A DNA stretch of 64,000 nt from Pseudomonadota bacterium (GTDB lineage Bacteria; Pseudomonadota; Gammaproteobacteria; Burkholderiales; Eutrophovitaceae): positions 106,081 to 170,080 of the forward strand of contig JAQBTV010000004.1 in the NCBI GenBank assembly GCA_027624715.1. Direction: 5' to 3'. The notes beneath the pieces are model-generated. The model worked only from the letters and a program-made list of their open reading frames with translations. It ran no database searches and was not told the DNA's origin. Positions 48,378 to 57,375 of this stretch are shown piece after piece (the stretch's first letter is position 1; every line of letters starts with the position of its first letter). The translations under genes and the position numbers were made by a program.

Positions 48378-49313
48378 ATGCTTAAAACAGCGCATCCTAA
48401 TGAAATCAGTAGTAAATCAGCCGATCCACAACCCTCTCGAGAATCAATGAACACTGAATTTCTACGATCAGTCGGTTCGAGACTAAAAAAGCTTAGAAAA
48501 GAAAAGAAAATAACCAGAAAGCTCGTATCGGAGAAATCCGGCGTGTCGGAACGATATCTTGCGCTGCTCGAATCGGGCCAAGGGAATGTGTCCATTGCTC
48601 TGCTACGGCAAGTAGCGCAATCCCTTGATGTCGAGCCAGAGACTCTCATATCAAATTCGGCACCGATTAACGCCGAGTCACGACTCTTGCTGGGACTGTT
48701 AGCCGGCCTATCGAGTAGTGACCGACTTAGATTTAAAGATCAATTACTAGGAGAGCTTCGCAATTCTCCGGCAAGCCGAAGTTACCGCATTGCTCTAATC
48801 GGCCTGCGGGGAGCTGGCAAAACTACGGTGGGACAGAGACTGTCCGCGATCTTAGGCATTCCTTTTGTTGAGATTGATCGGGAAATAGAGAAACTAGTTA
48901 ATGCTCCACTATCAGAAATTTTTATTACCTATGGCCAAGAAGGCTATCGAAATTTAGAAAAAACGTGCCTTGAAAATGTACTGAGTAATGGGGATAACTG
49001 CATCATTTCTACTGGCGGTAGTATTGTACAAGAGCAGCCTACTTATGACTTACTTCTGGCAACTTGTTACACAGTGTGGCTTAAAGCTTCCCCCAGAGAA
49101 CACATGGATCGAGTCGTGGCTCAAGGTGACTTACGGCCAATCGCTGGTAACAGTAGAGCGATGGAGCAACTTAAAGATATTCTTGCCAAACGACAATCCA
49201 GCTATGAAAAAGCGGATGTGACATTGGCGACTGACGGGAAAGCCCCTCACGTCATTGCAAGCCAAATCTTAGCGGATCGAACCCTTCGAAAATTAATACA
49301 ACATACGCACTGA
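48378..49313 (+). CDS. boxR: BoxR benzoyl-CoA-responsive transcriptional repressor
   Basis: Two-domain regulator of the BzdR/BoxR family. An N-terminal XRE helix-turn-helix (VGSRLKKLRKEKKITRKLVSEKSGVSERYLALLESG, residues about 30-90, given in two pieces: VGSRLKKLRKEKK then SGVSERYLALLESG) binds DNA. A shikimate-kinase-like domain with P-loop GLRGAGKTTVGQRL (about 143-156) senses benzoyl-CoA in the family. At 311 residues it is complete. It starts the plus-strand operon boxR-boxC-boxB, divergent from the uptake/activation operon it probably also controls. Confidence 0.93.
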   Translation: MLKTAHPNEISSKSADPQPSRESMNTEFLRSVGSRLKKLRKEKKITRKLVSEKSGVSERYLALLESGQGNVSIALLRQVAQSLDVEPETLISNSAPINAESRLLLGLLAGLSSSDRLRFKDQLLGELRNSPASRSYRIALIGLRGAGKTTVGQRLSAILGIPFVEIDREIEKLVNAPLSEIFITYGQEGYRNLEKTCLENVLSNGDNCIISTGGSIVQEQPTYDLLLATCYTVWLKASPREHMDRVVAQGDLRPIAGNSRAMEQLKDILAKRQSSYEKADVTLATDGKAPHVIASQILADRTLRKLIQHTH

Positions 49314-49325
49314 TCAAGACTCCTT

Positions 49326-51014
49326 ATGACTGCCCAACCTTCACATCAAGAAACAGAATCGAGCCAAGCTCAGACGGTTTTTTTTGATACTCATCCAACA
49401 CTCTACAGGCATTGGTCTCTCTCCGTCAGTGAAAGTACTGCGACACTGCATATGGACGTGAATGAAGATGCCGGCCTGAAGCCCGGCTACAAACTGAAAC
49501 TCAACTCATACGATCTCGGCGTTGACATCGAACTCTATGACGCCATCAACAGAATCAGATTTGAACACCCCAATGTCAAATGCGTTGTGATTACATCAGC
49601 AAAAGAAAAAATGTTTTGTTCTGGCGCTAATATTTATATGCTCGGACAGTCAACGTACTCTTGGAAAGTTAACTTTTGTAAATTCACCAATGAAACCAGA
49701 AATGGTATCGAAGACTCGAGCCGGTACGACGGCTTAAAATTTATTGCCTCAATTAACGGCACTGTTGCCGGCGGAGGCTATGAACTCGCGCTTGCCTGCG
49801 ACAAACTCCTCATGATCGACGATCGATCCTCCAGTGTAAGCCTCCCAGAGGTGCCCCTTCTAGGTGTCCTACCAGGAACCGGAGGACTTACTCGCGTTAT
49901 CGATAAAAGAAAGGTCCGGAGAGATTTAGCCGATGTGTTTTGCTCCACAACTGAAGGAGTCAGAGCAGACCGTGCGCAGGCATGGGGTCTTGTAGACGTA
50001 ATTGCCAAACCAAATGACTTTAGTGCAGTTGAAAAAAATATCGTCAAAGAACTGTCCTCAAAAAGCTCGCGCCCAGAAGGGGCGACCGGCGTAGGTCTAA
50101 CACAACTAAAACGAACAATAGATAGTGCAGGCATGCACTACTCAACTGTAGACATCGCTATTAATCGCTCGGCTCGAACTGCAACAATCGTAATCAACGT
50201 GCCATCAACGATAACGGGAGAGAGTCTAGAATCCATTCACCAACAAGGGTGCGATTGGTGGCCATTAACATTCGCTCGAGAGTTAGATGACGGGATTTTG
50301 CTATTGCGAACCAATGAACTTGAGATTGGCACCTGGATATTTCGAACGGTTGGAAATTGTAGCGACGTCCTCAAAATGGATGCCATCATCTTAGAGTATC
50401 AAGAAGATTGGTTCGTGAAGGAAACAATCGGATATTTACGCAGAACTTTAGCGCGCCTAGATGTTTCCTCAAGAACGATGTTTGCGCTCATCGGCGAAGG
50501 CTCATGCTTTGCGGGAACACTTTTTGAAATTGCTCTCGCTGCAGACAGAATTTTTATGCTTTCAGAGACGGAGGACGGAGAGCACCCTACCATCGGTCTA
50601 TCGAAATTAAATTTTGGCAGCTTTCCAATGATCAATCATCTATCTCGATTACAAAACCGATTTTATGGTCATGATCATCAACTTCAAGAAGTGACATCCC
50701 TTGAGGGCAAGTTATTAGACGCGGAAGAGGCGCTCAACATCGGGCTCGTAACATATACTCCCGATGATATAGATTGGGATGACGAGCTACGCCTCGCGAT
50801 AGAAGAACGTAACAGCTTATCGCCAGACGCCCTAACAGGGATGGAAGCGAATCTCAGATTTTCTGGGCCTGAAACGATGGAAACGCGCATCTTTACCAGA
50901 TTATCTGCTTGGCAAAATTGGATATTCATAAGGCCTAATGCGGTTGGAGACCAGGGAGCCCTTAAGTTATACGGAAGCGGAAAAAAACCAGACTTCAACT
51001 GGCAAAGAATTTAA
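49326..51014 (+). CDS. boxC: Benzoyl-CoA dihydrodiol/epoxide lyase BoxC
   Basis: Ring-cleaving enzyme of the aerobic benzoyl-CoA pathway; it opens 2,3-epoxybenzoyl-CoA hydrolytically to 3,4-dehydroadipyl-CoA semialdehyde and formate. It is a long crotonase-fold protein of 562 residues: N-terminal crotonase segment with CSGANIYMLGQSTYSWK, ASINGTVAGGGYELALACD and PEVPLLGVLPGTGGLTR, and a second crotonase-like half with FALIGEGSCFAGTLFEIALA. It begins 12 bases after boxR and precedes boxB by 47 bases. Confidence 0.95.
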   Translation: MTAQPSHQETESSQAQTVFFDTHPTLYRHWSLSVSESTATLHMDVNEDAGLKPGYKLKLNSYDLGVDIELYDAINRIRFEHPNVKCVVITSAKEKMFCSGANIYMLGQSTYSWKVNFCKFTNETRNGIEDSSRYDGLKFIASINGTVAGGGYELALACDKLLMIDDRSSSVSLPEVPLLGVLPGTGGLTRVIDKRKVRRDLADVFCSTTEGVRADRAQAWGLVDVIAKPNDFSAVEKNIVKELSSKSSRPEGATGVGLTQLKRTIDSAGMHYSTVDIAINRSARTATIVINVPSTITGESLESIHQQGCDWWPLTFARELDDGILLLRTNELEIGTWIFRTVGNCSDVLKMDAIILEYQEDWFVKETIGYLRRTLARLDVSSRTMFALIGEGSCFAGTLFEIALAADRIFMLSETEDGEHPTIGLSKLNFGSFPMINHLSRLQNRFYGHDHQLQEVTSLEGKLLDAEEALNIGLVTYTPDDIDWDDELRLAIEERNSLSPDALTGMEANLRFSGPETMETRIFTRLSAWQNWIFIRPNAVGDQGALKLYGSGKKPDFNWQRI

Positions 51015-51061
51015 GGATAAGACTTAACTACTTCAAAAGACAAATAACAGGCGAATGAATC

Positions 51062-52471
51062 ATGGACATTAACTACAGTGAAAAAATTCCAAATAACGTA
51101 AATCTCACGACGGACAGAAAACTTCAAAGAGCGCTTGAACACTGGCAGCCACACTTCCTTAAGTGGTGGGACGAACAAGGCCCAAAGGATTTTCAGTCAA
51201 ACGATGTTTATTTACGAACCGCCGTAGGCGTTGACGCAAAAGGATGGGCGAGCTACGGACACGTAAAGATGCCTGATTATCGCTGGGGAATATTTCTTGC
51301 CGACCAAATCCCTGATAGAAAAATTGGCTTTGGCGATCACTTCGGAGAGCCTGTTTGGCAACAAGTTCCCGGGGAATTGCGGTCTCAATTTCGTCGAATT
51401 ATCGTCACCCAAGGGGACACCGAGCCAGCTTCAGTAGAACAACAAAGATTACTAGGGCTTACCTGCCCCTCACTCTATGACCTAAGAAATCTATTCCAGG
51501 TCAATGTTGAAGAAGGTCGCCATTTATGGGCAATGGTTTATCTCCTTCATTGCTACTTTGGCCGAGATGGCAGAGAAGAGGCTGAAGAGCTTCTCGCAAG
51601 ACACTCTGGAGATATTGACAACCCACGGATTTTGGGAACATTCAACGAACCAATTACTGATTGGTTATCCTTTTTTATGTTTACCTATTTCACCGACCGA
51701 GATGGTAAGTTCCAACTCAAAAGCCTTAGCGAATCAGGCTTTGACCCTCTTGCGAGAACTTGTCGATTCATGCTTACTGAAGAAGCCCATCACATGTTCG
51801 TTGGTGAAACTGGAGTAGGCCGTGTAGTCAGGCGCACCCTTGAGGTAATGAATGAAATTGGGACAGACGAATCAACCGCTATTCGAGAACAAGGTGCCGT
51901 TGACCTCGATACAATTCAAAAATATTTAAACTTTTGGTTTACCTCATCACTTGATCTTTTTGGCTCTGAGATATCTTCTAACGCGGCGACTTCCTTCGCA
52001 AATGGGATCAAAGGACGACCTGATGAAAGCCGATTCGAAGATCACCTGTGTCTTGATTCAATCTACGACATTGATACACCTGATGGAATCGAGAAAGTCA
52101 GCCTCCGAAATGCGATGAATGAGGTGACCCGTGAAGCTTACGTCAAAGATTGTGAAATCGGTATTAAACGTTGGAACATGATGATTAAAAGAGCCAATTT
52201 TGACGTGACCTTGTCGCTACCCAGCACTCGATTCCACAGAACAATTGGAAGCTGGACCAATCAAACAACCGACCCTCTCGGACATGTGATCACTCAACCA
52301 GAATACGATAAAGGAATTCCAACCTGGTTACCGACTGAAGAAGACCGAGGCTTTATTCGCAGCTTAATGCAACGCGTCACTGAACCGGGGAAAATGGCCG
52401 GTTGGATAGCACCGCCCGATAGGGGAATTAATAACAATCCAGTTGAATATGAATATGTTCGCCTTAAGTAA
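51062..52471 (+). CDS. boxB: Benzoyl-CoA 2,3-epoxidase subunit BoxB
   Basis: Diiron oxygenase that epoxidises benzoyl-CoA with O2 and two electrons, normally supplied by BoxA. Candidate iron ligands Glu121, Glu151, His154, Asp212, Glu241 and His244 (VEEGRHLWAM, YFTDRDGK, TEEAHHMFVG) fit the reported ligand pattern of the A. evansii enzyme shifted by one residue. At 469 residues it is full length. A rho-independent terminator follows directly, so no boxA is in this transcript. Confidence 0.95.
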   Translation: MDINYSEKIPNNVNLTTDRKLQRALEHWQPHFLKWWDEQGPKDFQSNDVYLRTAVGVDAKGWASYGHVKMPDYRWGIFLADQIPDRKIGFGDHFGEPVWQQVPGELRSQFRRIIVTQGDTEPASVEQQRLLGLTCPSLYDLRNLFQVNVEEGRHLWAMVYLLHCYFGRDGREEAEELLARHSGDIDNPRILGTFNEPITDWLSFFMFTYFTDRDGKFQLKSLSESGFDPLARTCRFMLTEEAHHMFVGETGVGRVVRRTLEVMNEIGTDESTAIREQGAVDLDTIQKYLNFWFTSSLDLFGSEISSNAATSFANGIKGRPDESRFEDHLCLDSIYDIDTPDGIEKVSLRNAMNEVTREAYVKDCEIGIKRWNMMIKRANFDVTLSLPSTRFHRTIGSWTNQTTDPLGHVITQPEYDKGIPTWLPTEEDRGFIRSLMQRVTEPGKMAGWIAPPDRGINNNPVEYEYVRLK

Positions 52472-52476
52472 ACAAA

Positions 52477-52499
52477 GGAAGCACTAGCTTCCCTTTTTT
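52477..52499 (+). terminator. Rho-independent terminator after boxB
   Basis: GGAAGC and GCTTCC pair around ACTA, followed by C and six T. It closes the boxR-boxC-boxB operon 5 bases after the boxB stop; read from the other strand it could also slow transcripts from the efflux genes. Confidence 0.85.
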
Positions 52500-52540
52500 A
52501 CTTGTGCGTCTAATAAAGAAGCGTGATTCCCTATAGCCTG

Positions 52541-55500
52541 CTATGTGCCATCCCTAATACGAGGTGTACTTCTAACAATTAAAGAATACGCCACAGGGAT
52601 AATAAACAATGTCAACAAAGTTCCAATAGAAACACCCCCAACAATCACCCAACCAATCGCTCGTCTGGATTCAGCCCCGGCACCAGAAGATAGCGCTAAT
52701 GGCAAGGCGCCCAGTGACGTTGCCAATGCAGTCATCAAAATAGGGCGCAATCTTAAAATTGATGCCTCTAAGACTGCCTCTACTTTTTCCTTTCCCGCTC
52801 TGCGCAGTTGATTTGCAAACTCCACAATGAGAATCCCGTTCTTAGTAATCAAACCAACCAACATGACTAAGCCAATTTGACTATAAATATTTAAGGTGCC
52901 CCCATCTCCGAGTTTAGCGTTAAGCCACATCACAAAAAGAGCGCCGAGGAATCCCAAAGGCACCGTCAGCATAATAACCAACGGTCCAACAAAGCTCTCA
53001 AACTGAGCAGCTAGAACAAGGTAAATAAAGATGAGGGCAAGTACCAAAGTTACTTTCATATCGTCCCCACTTTCCCTAAATTCTCTCGATGCTCCATTCA
53101 GATCAGTTGCCACATTTTTGGGTAACTCCTGAGCCACAATGGAATCGATGTGGTCGAGCACCTGTCCTAGACTAGCGCTGGGATCTACGTTTCCGTTAAT
53201 GATCGCAGCACGGGATTTATTAAAGTGATTCAACTCTTTCGGCGTAACCGTCTCCTCTATGGTCACAAGATTTGATAACTGAACCAGCTGACCACTCCTC
53301 GCTCTGACATAAATAGAGGTTAAATCCGTTGGTTGCCGCCGCTTTTCATCTTCCATTTGTAAAACAACGTCATACTGCTTTCCTTCTCGCTTATAGCGTG
53401 TTACGTCAACCCCACCCAATAACATCTCTACCGTCCTACCAATTGCAGCCATTGATATGCCCATTGAGGCCGCTTTGTCACGATCAATGTTGACTCTGAG
53501 TTGAGGCTTATTAAGCTTAAGGTCGGTATCAAGTCCGGTAATGCCCTTATAACTACTCAACTTTGCCTTCACTTTATCTACGTAACCTTGCAATTCCTCA
53601 TATGAATTTCCATAAATTACATATTCGATTTCCTTAGACAAAAAACTCTGCCCTAAAGACAGCGGATTCATCGCAAAAGCAATTACACCGGGAATGCCAC
53701 CATACAACTTGGGTGTGATTTCTTTAGCGATATCGAGTTGATTTCTCTTCCGTGTATCCCAGTGCTCAAGTACGGCAAAACCAATCCCAAAATTCACGGG
53801 ATTCGGCCGCTCTAAGCCTGGCGCCACCACCTCAAAGAGGGTCTCTATTTCAGGAACATTTTGATCTAAAACGCTTGCAATTTGTTTCATATAACGATCG
53901 GTGTACTGCATTGTTGCTCCTTCCGGGGCAACCGCAAATGCCATTAAGAAGCCCCGATCCTCTAGGGGAGACAGCTCTGGCTTCAACTGAAGGAACAAAC
54001 CGACCATGGCAAACATAGCGATGACAAAAACACCGAGCACAACATACCAACCTCTTAGCATGAATCTTAAAATGGCCGCATAACCATTATTCATTTTTTC
54101 AAAAAACAAGTCGCTCATTTTGTACAAAGGGCCATGACTCTCTCGCCCCTTTAACAAAATGGAACACATCATAGGTGTTAACGTTAAGGCAACAAAACCA
54201 CTAACCAATACTGCAGAAACTACAGTTAGTGCGAATTCAATAAATAGTTGACCTACTCGACCTGTTATGAATACGAGCGGCGCAAATACCGCAACCAGTG
54301 TGATTGTCATCGCAACAACGGCAAAACCAATTTCTTTTGCGCCCTTCATAGCAGCTTCAAATCGATTCATTCCAGATTCAATATGACGGTGAATGTTTTC
54401 TAACATAACAATTGCATCGTCAACCACCAGTCCAATCGAAAGCACGATTCCCAAAAGCGTCAAAACGTTGATTGAGAAACCAAGTACGTAGAGGAAAAAG
54501 AACGAACCAATGAGTGAAATCGGTATCGTGACAATAGGAATTAAAGTCGCACGAACACTGCGCAGAAAGACAAAAATTACAAGAACAACCAAGATCAGCG
54601 CCTCAATGAGCACCTGGTACACCGAATCAATAGCAGCAGATATAAACTCAGACGTATCAACCGCAACCTTCAACGACATCCCTTCAGGCAGACCCGCAAT
54701 AAGCCGAGGAAGAATATCTCTAACTGCTTGGGCGAGTGCAACGGTATTCCCTGTAGACTGTTTGACAATCCCCAGGCCAAGCGCTTCTTCACCAGAAATC
54801 CTAACGATTTTTCGATTCTCATAGGGTGCCGGTGTAGCGCGCCCCACATCTCTAATTCGTATTGGATATCCCGCCGATTCCCGAATGATCATATTATTGA
54901 ATGCTTCGGGACTCTTAAGGTCAGTTTCAGTCATGACCGTTAGTTCTCTATCGTTACTCTCAATACGCCCACCTGGGGAGTCTAAGTTTTGCTGCCTTAA
55001 CGCGACTTCCACGTCTTGAATTGTCAATCCTCGTGCTGCTAATTTTTCTCGGTCAATCCACACCCGCATCGCATAACGACGTTCGCCACCGATAATCACC
55101 GTAGCGACACCAGGAAGAGTTTTCAAGGGGTCCGTTAAATACCGATCCGAATAATCGGTCAACTCCATTGGAGTGTGCCGATCGCTTTTCAACGCGAGCC
55201 ACATCACAGGAAACGCATCAGCCTCAATTTTAGACACCACTGGATCGGCGGCGGTTTCTGGCAACAAGGTTTGTATACGAGCCACTCTATCTCTAACGTC
55301 ATTCGCAGCAGCCTCGACATCTCGATCCGTTACAAACGTAACCGTAATCTCACTGACTTCCTCTTTACTCTTGGATCTAATGGTGTTGACGCCTTCAATG
55401 CCAGACAAGACATCCTCGATTGGCGTGGTGATAACGCTCTCGACCACCTGAGCGGTCGCCCCCTTAAAAACAGTTCTGACAGAAACAACCGGCGGATCTA

Positions 55501-55618
55501 TTTTTGGATATTCTCGAACCGATAAGCGATCGAACGATACGACGCCCAACAGCACAATCATCAAACTAAGTACTGTTGCCAGCACCGGTCTACGTATGGA
55601 AATCTCAGAAAGGATCAT
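52541..55618 (-). CDS. RND efflux pump, hydrophobe/amphiphile (HAE1) type
   Basis: Inner-membrane proton-driven pump of 1025 residues with the twelve-helix RND layout and two large periplasmic loops. SIRRPVLATVLSLMIVLLG opens helix 1 and the proton-relay helix 4 reads GLVVDDAIVMLENIHRHIE (about residue 398), the Asp-Asp pair of AcrB/MexB-like pumps. IPISLIGSFFFLYVLGFS and TVPLGFLGALFVMWL support this. It follows its adaptor gene by 56 bases on the same strand. Substrates are not predictable. Confidence 0.93.
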   Translation of the reverse strand: MILSEISIRRPVLATVLSLMIVLLGVVSFDRLSVREYPKIDPPVVSVRTVFKGATAQVVESVITTPIEDVLSGIEGVNTIRSKSKEEVSEITVTFVTDRDVEAAANDVRDRVARIQTLLPETAADPVVSKIEADAFPVMWLALKSDRHTPMELTDYSDRYLTDPLKTLPGVATVIIGGERRYAMRVWIDREKLAARGLTIQDVEVALRQQNLDSPGGRIESNDRELTVMTETDLKSPEAFNNMIIRESAGYPIRIRDVGRATPAPYENRKIVRISGEEALGLGIVKQSTGNTVALAQAVRDILPRLIAGLPEGMSLKVAVDTSEFISAAIDSVYQVLIEALILVVLVIFVFLRSVRATLIPIVTIPISLIGSFFFLYVLGFSINVLTLLGIVLSIGLVVDDAIVMLENIHRHIESGMNRFEAAMKGAKEIGFAVVAMTITLVAVFAPLVFITGRVGQLFIEFALTVVSAVLVSGFVALTLTPMMCSILLKGRESHGPLYKMSDLFFEKMNNGYAAILRFMLRGWYVVLGVFVIAMFAMVGLFLQLKPELSPLEDRGFLMAFAVAPEGATMQYTDRYMKQIASVLDQNVPEIETLFEVVAPGLERPNPVNFGIGFAVLEHWDTRKRNQLDIAKEITPKLYGGIPGVIAFAMNPLSLGQSFLSKEIEYVIYGNSYEELQGYVDKVKAKLSSYKGITGLDTDLKLNKPQLRVNIDRDKAASMGISMAAIGRTVEMLLGGVDVTRYKREGKQYDVVLQMEDEKRRQPTDLTSIYVRARSGQLVQLSNLVTIEETVTPKELNHFNKSRAAIINGNVDPSASLGQVLDHIDSIVAQELPKNVATDLNGASREFRESGDDMKVTLVLALIFIYLVLAAQFESFVGPLVIMLTVPLGFLGALFVMWLNAKLGDGGTLNIYSQIGLVMLVGLITKNGILIVEFANQLRRAGKEKVEAVLEASILRLRPILMTALATSLGALPLALSSGAGAESRRAIGWVIVGGVSIGTLLTLFIIPVAYSLIVRSTPRIRDGT

Positions 55619-55674
55619 AAGTCTCTAAAGCTAGAAATAAATTTTTCTTTACGCAACGAATGGCGCTCGTATTA

Positions 55675-56763
55675 TTATTTCGCACCACCTAATACTGTCA
55701 CTGGCGCACCATCTTGAATTTTCATCTGCCCTTCGGTCACAACAATGTCACCAGGCATTAATCCTTCGAGGACCTCAACCTGCCCAGGACTTCTCTGCCC
55801 GAGCTCTACCTTCGTGAGTGCCACTTTGCCGTCTATAACCTTGTAAACAAAGTTCTCCGCGCCTTGCGGCCAAAGCGCTTGCTCGGGAACTGATACCGCA
55901 TCTTTCTTTTTGGCCATAATAAGGGATACCCTCCCAAACATCCCGGAGCGTAATTGACCTGCCTTGTTACTTAATTTCGCACGCACGAGCGCCGTCCTTG
56001 TCTCTGTGTCCATACCAGCTTCAATTGCATACACTTTCCCTTCAAATACAGCATTTGGAAAAGAGTCAACGACTACGGATATAGATTGACCGGGACTAAC
56101 TTTAGCGAGATACACTTCAGGAACTCTAAAGTCTACTTTTACCGAGCTAATATCCTCTAATCTTGCAATGTCGTCACCAGCCTGCAGATAAGCCCCGAGA
56201 CTGACTTTACGCAGACCTATTACACCCGAAAATGGTGCCGTAACTACTGTTTTTTTCAGACGCGCATCCGCCTCTTGAACCATTGCAGCCAAACGGTCAA
56301 CTGTACCTGCTTGTAAATCCAGAGCTTCCTTACTGATGAACTTTTGCTCATACAGTTCTTTAGACCTCAAGAATCTTTGCTTCTCTGTTCGAAGCTCCGC
56401 GTTAATTGCTGCGAGTTGGGCGCGGGGCTCTCCGTCATCTAAGGCCACGAGCAACTGACCTTTTTGAACCTTCTGTCCTTCTTCAAAATTCAATTTCAAG
56501 AGGCGACCATTAATCTCCGTCCTAATTCGAACTGATTCGTTCGCCTCTACAGTACCAATAGCGGCAATCTCATCTAATAGATCACTAACAATTACAGGCA
56601 CCGCCTGCACGGGCAAACCTTGAGGTTTAGCTGGGGCGGCTTGTTCAACTTTTTCAGGCGTGTTCTCAACCTCTCCAAAGGGCCAATTTAGATATACAAA
56701 CAAGCCCAATACTGCGGCCAGAATCACTACCCAAAACGCTAAGCGACTTTTTGTTTTCAACAA
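55675..56763 (-). CDS. RND periplasmic adaptor (HlyD/AcrA type)
   Basis: Membrane fusion protein that joins the AcrB-like pump to an outer-membrane channel. One N-terminal membrane anchor (LAFWVVILAAVLGLFVYL), a lipoyl/biotinyl-like half (VEANESVRIRTEINGRL), a coiled-coil hairpin (about residues 95-165) and a beta-barrel with SLGAYLQAGDDIARLEDI. No lipobox. The start is TTG behind GGGGG. At 362 residues it is normal. It precedes its pump gene. Confidence 0.9.
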   Translation of the reverse strand: MLKTKSRLAFWVVILAAVLGLFVYLNWPFGEVENTPEKVEQAAPAKPQGLPVQAVPVIVSDLLDEIAAIGTVEANESVRIRTEINGRLLKLNFEEGQKVQKGQLLVALDDGEPRAQLAAINAELRTEKQRFLRSKELYEQKFISKEALDLQAGTVDRLAAMVQEADARLKKTVVTAPFSGVIGLRKVSLGAYLQAGDDIARLEDISSVKVDFRVPEVYLAKVSPGQSISVVVDSFPNAVFEGKVYAIEAGMDTETRTALVRAKLSNKAGQLRSGMFGRVSLIMAKKKDAVSVPEQALWPQGAENFVYKVIDGKVALTKVELGQRSPGQVEVLEGLMPGDIVVTEGQMKIQDGAPVTVLGGAK

Positions 56764-56949
56764 CTTACCCCCTTAAAATTTTAAAAGACTACATAAAGCC
56801 GACAATAGAATCCTAAATTATCTTTAATAATGCACATTAATCAGAAAAAAATAATATACCCCACAGTACAAAATTTTATAAAGCCCACTAACACTGTTCA
56901 AAAAATCAGAATAATTGGAGATTCTAAAACTCCATATTGCAATTAGCAC

Positions 56950-57318
56950 TTAAGATTTTGACTGCGATCTTTCGATCTCATCACGTACCTGAGCCATATC
57001 CAGCTTACCCATTCGGTCAAGCAGCCCTTCAAGCGAGTAAGCTGGAACAGCTCCTGGCTTTGAGTAAAGGATAACTTGCTCCCGAATAACTACCAACGTA
57101 GGGATGGAACGGATCCCAAAGGTAGAGGTTAACTCCTGCTCTTCTTCAGAATTCACTTTGGCAAAATATACCCCTGTATATTTCTCCGAGGCAGCCTCAA
57201 ACACTGGCGCAAACGTCTTGCATGGCCCACACCAGGGCGCCCAAAAATCGATAATAACCATTTCGTTTTCTTTAACGGCTTGGTCAAACGTATCACCAGT
57301 CAAGTCAGCTACTGACAT
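56950..57318 (-). CDS. Thioredoxin
   Basis: Cytoplasmic thiol-disulfide reductase, 122 residues. The active site is WCGPCK (about residues 29-34) and the cis-proline loop is IRSIPT. No signal peptide. The C-terminal extension (LDRMGKLDMAQVRDEIERSQ) is longer than in TrxA of E. coli. It is inserted between two RND systems on the same strand. Confidence 0.92.
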   Translation of the reverse strand: MSVADLTGDTFDQAVKENEMVIIDFWAPWCGPCKTFAPVFEAASEKYTGVYFAKVNSEEEQELTSTFGIRSIPTLVVIREQVILYSKPGAVPAYSLEGLLDRMGKLDMAQVRDEIERSQSKS

Positions 57319-57375
57319 GTTTCTACACCCATTAGGCTAAACATTTATTTCCTCATGTTAGCATTTTGTAAACAT

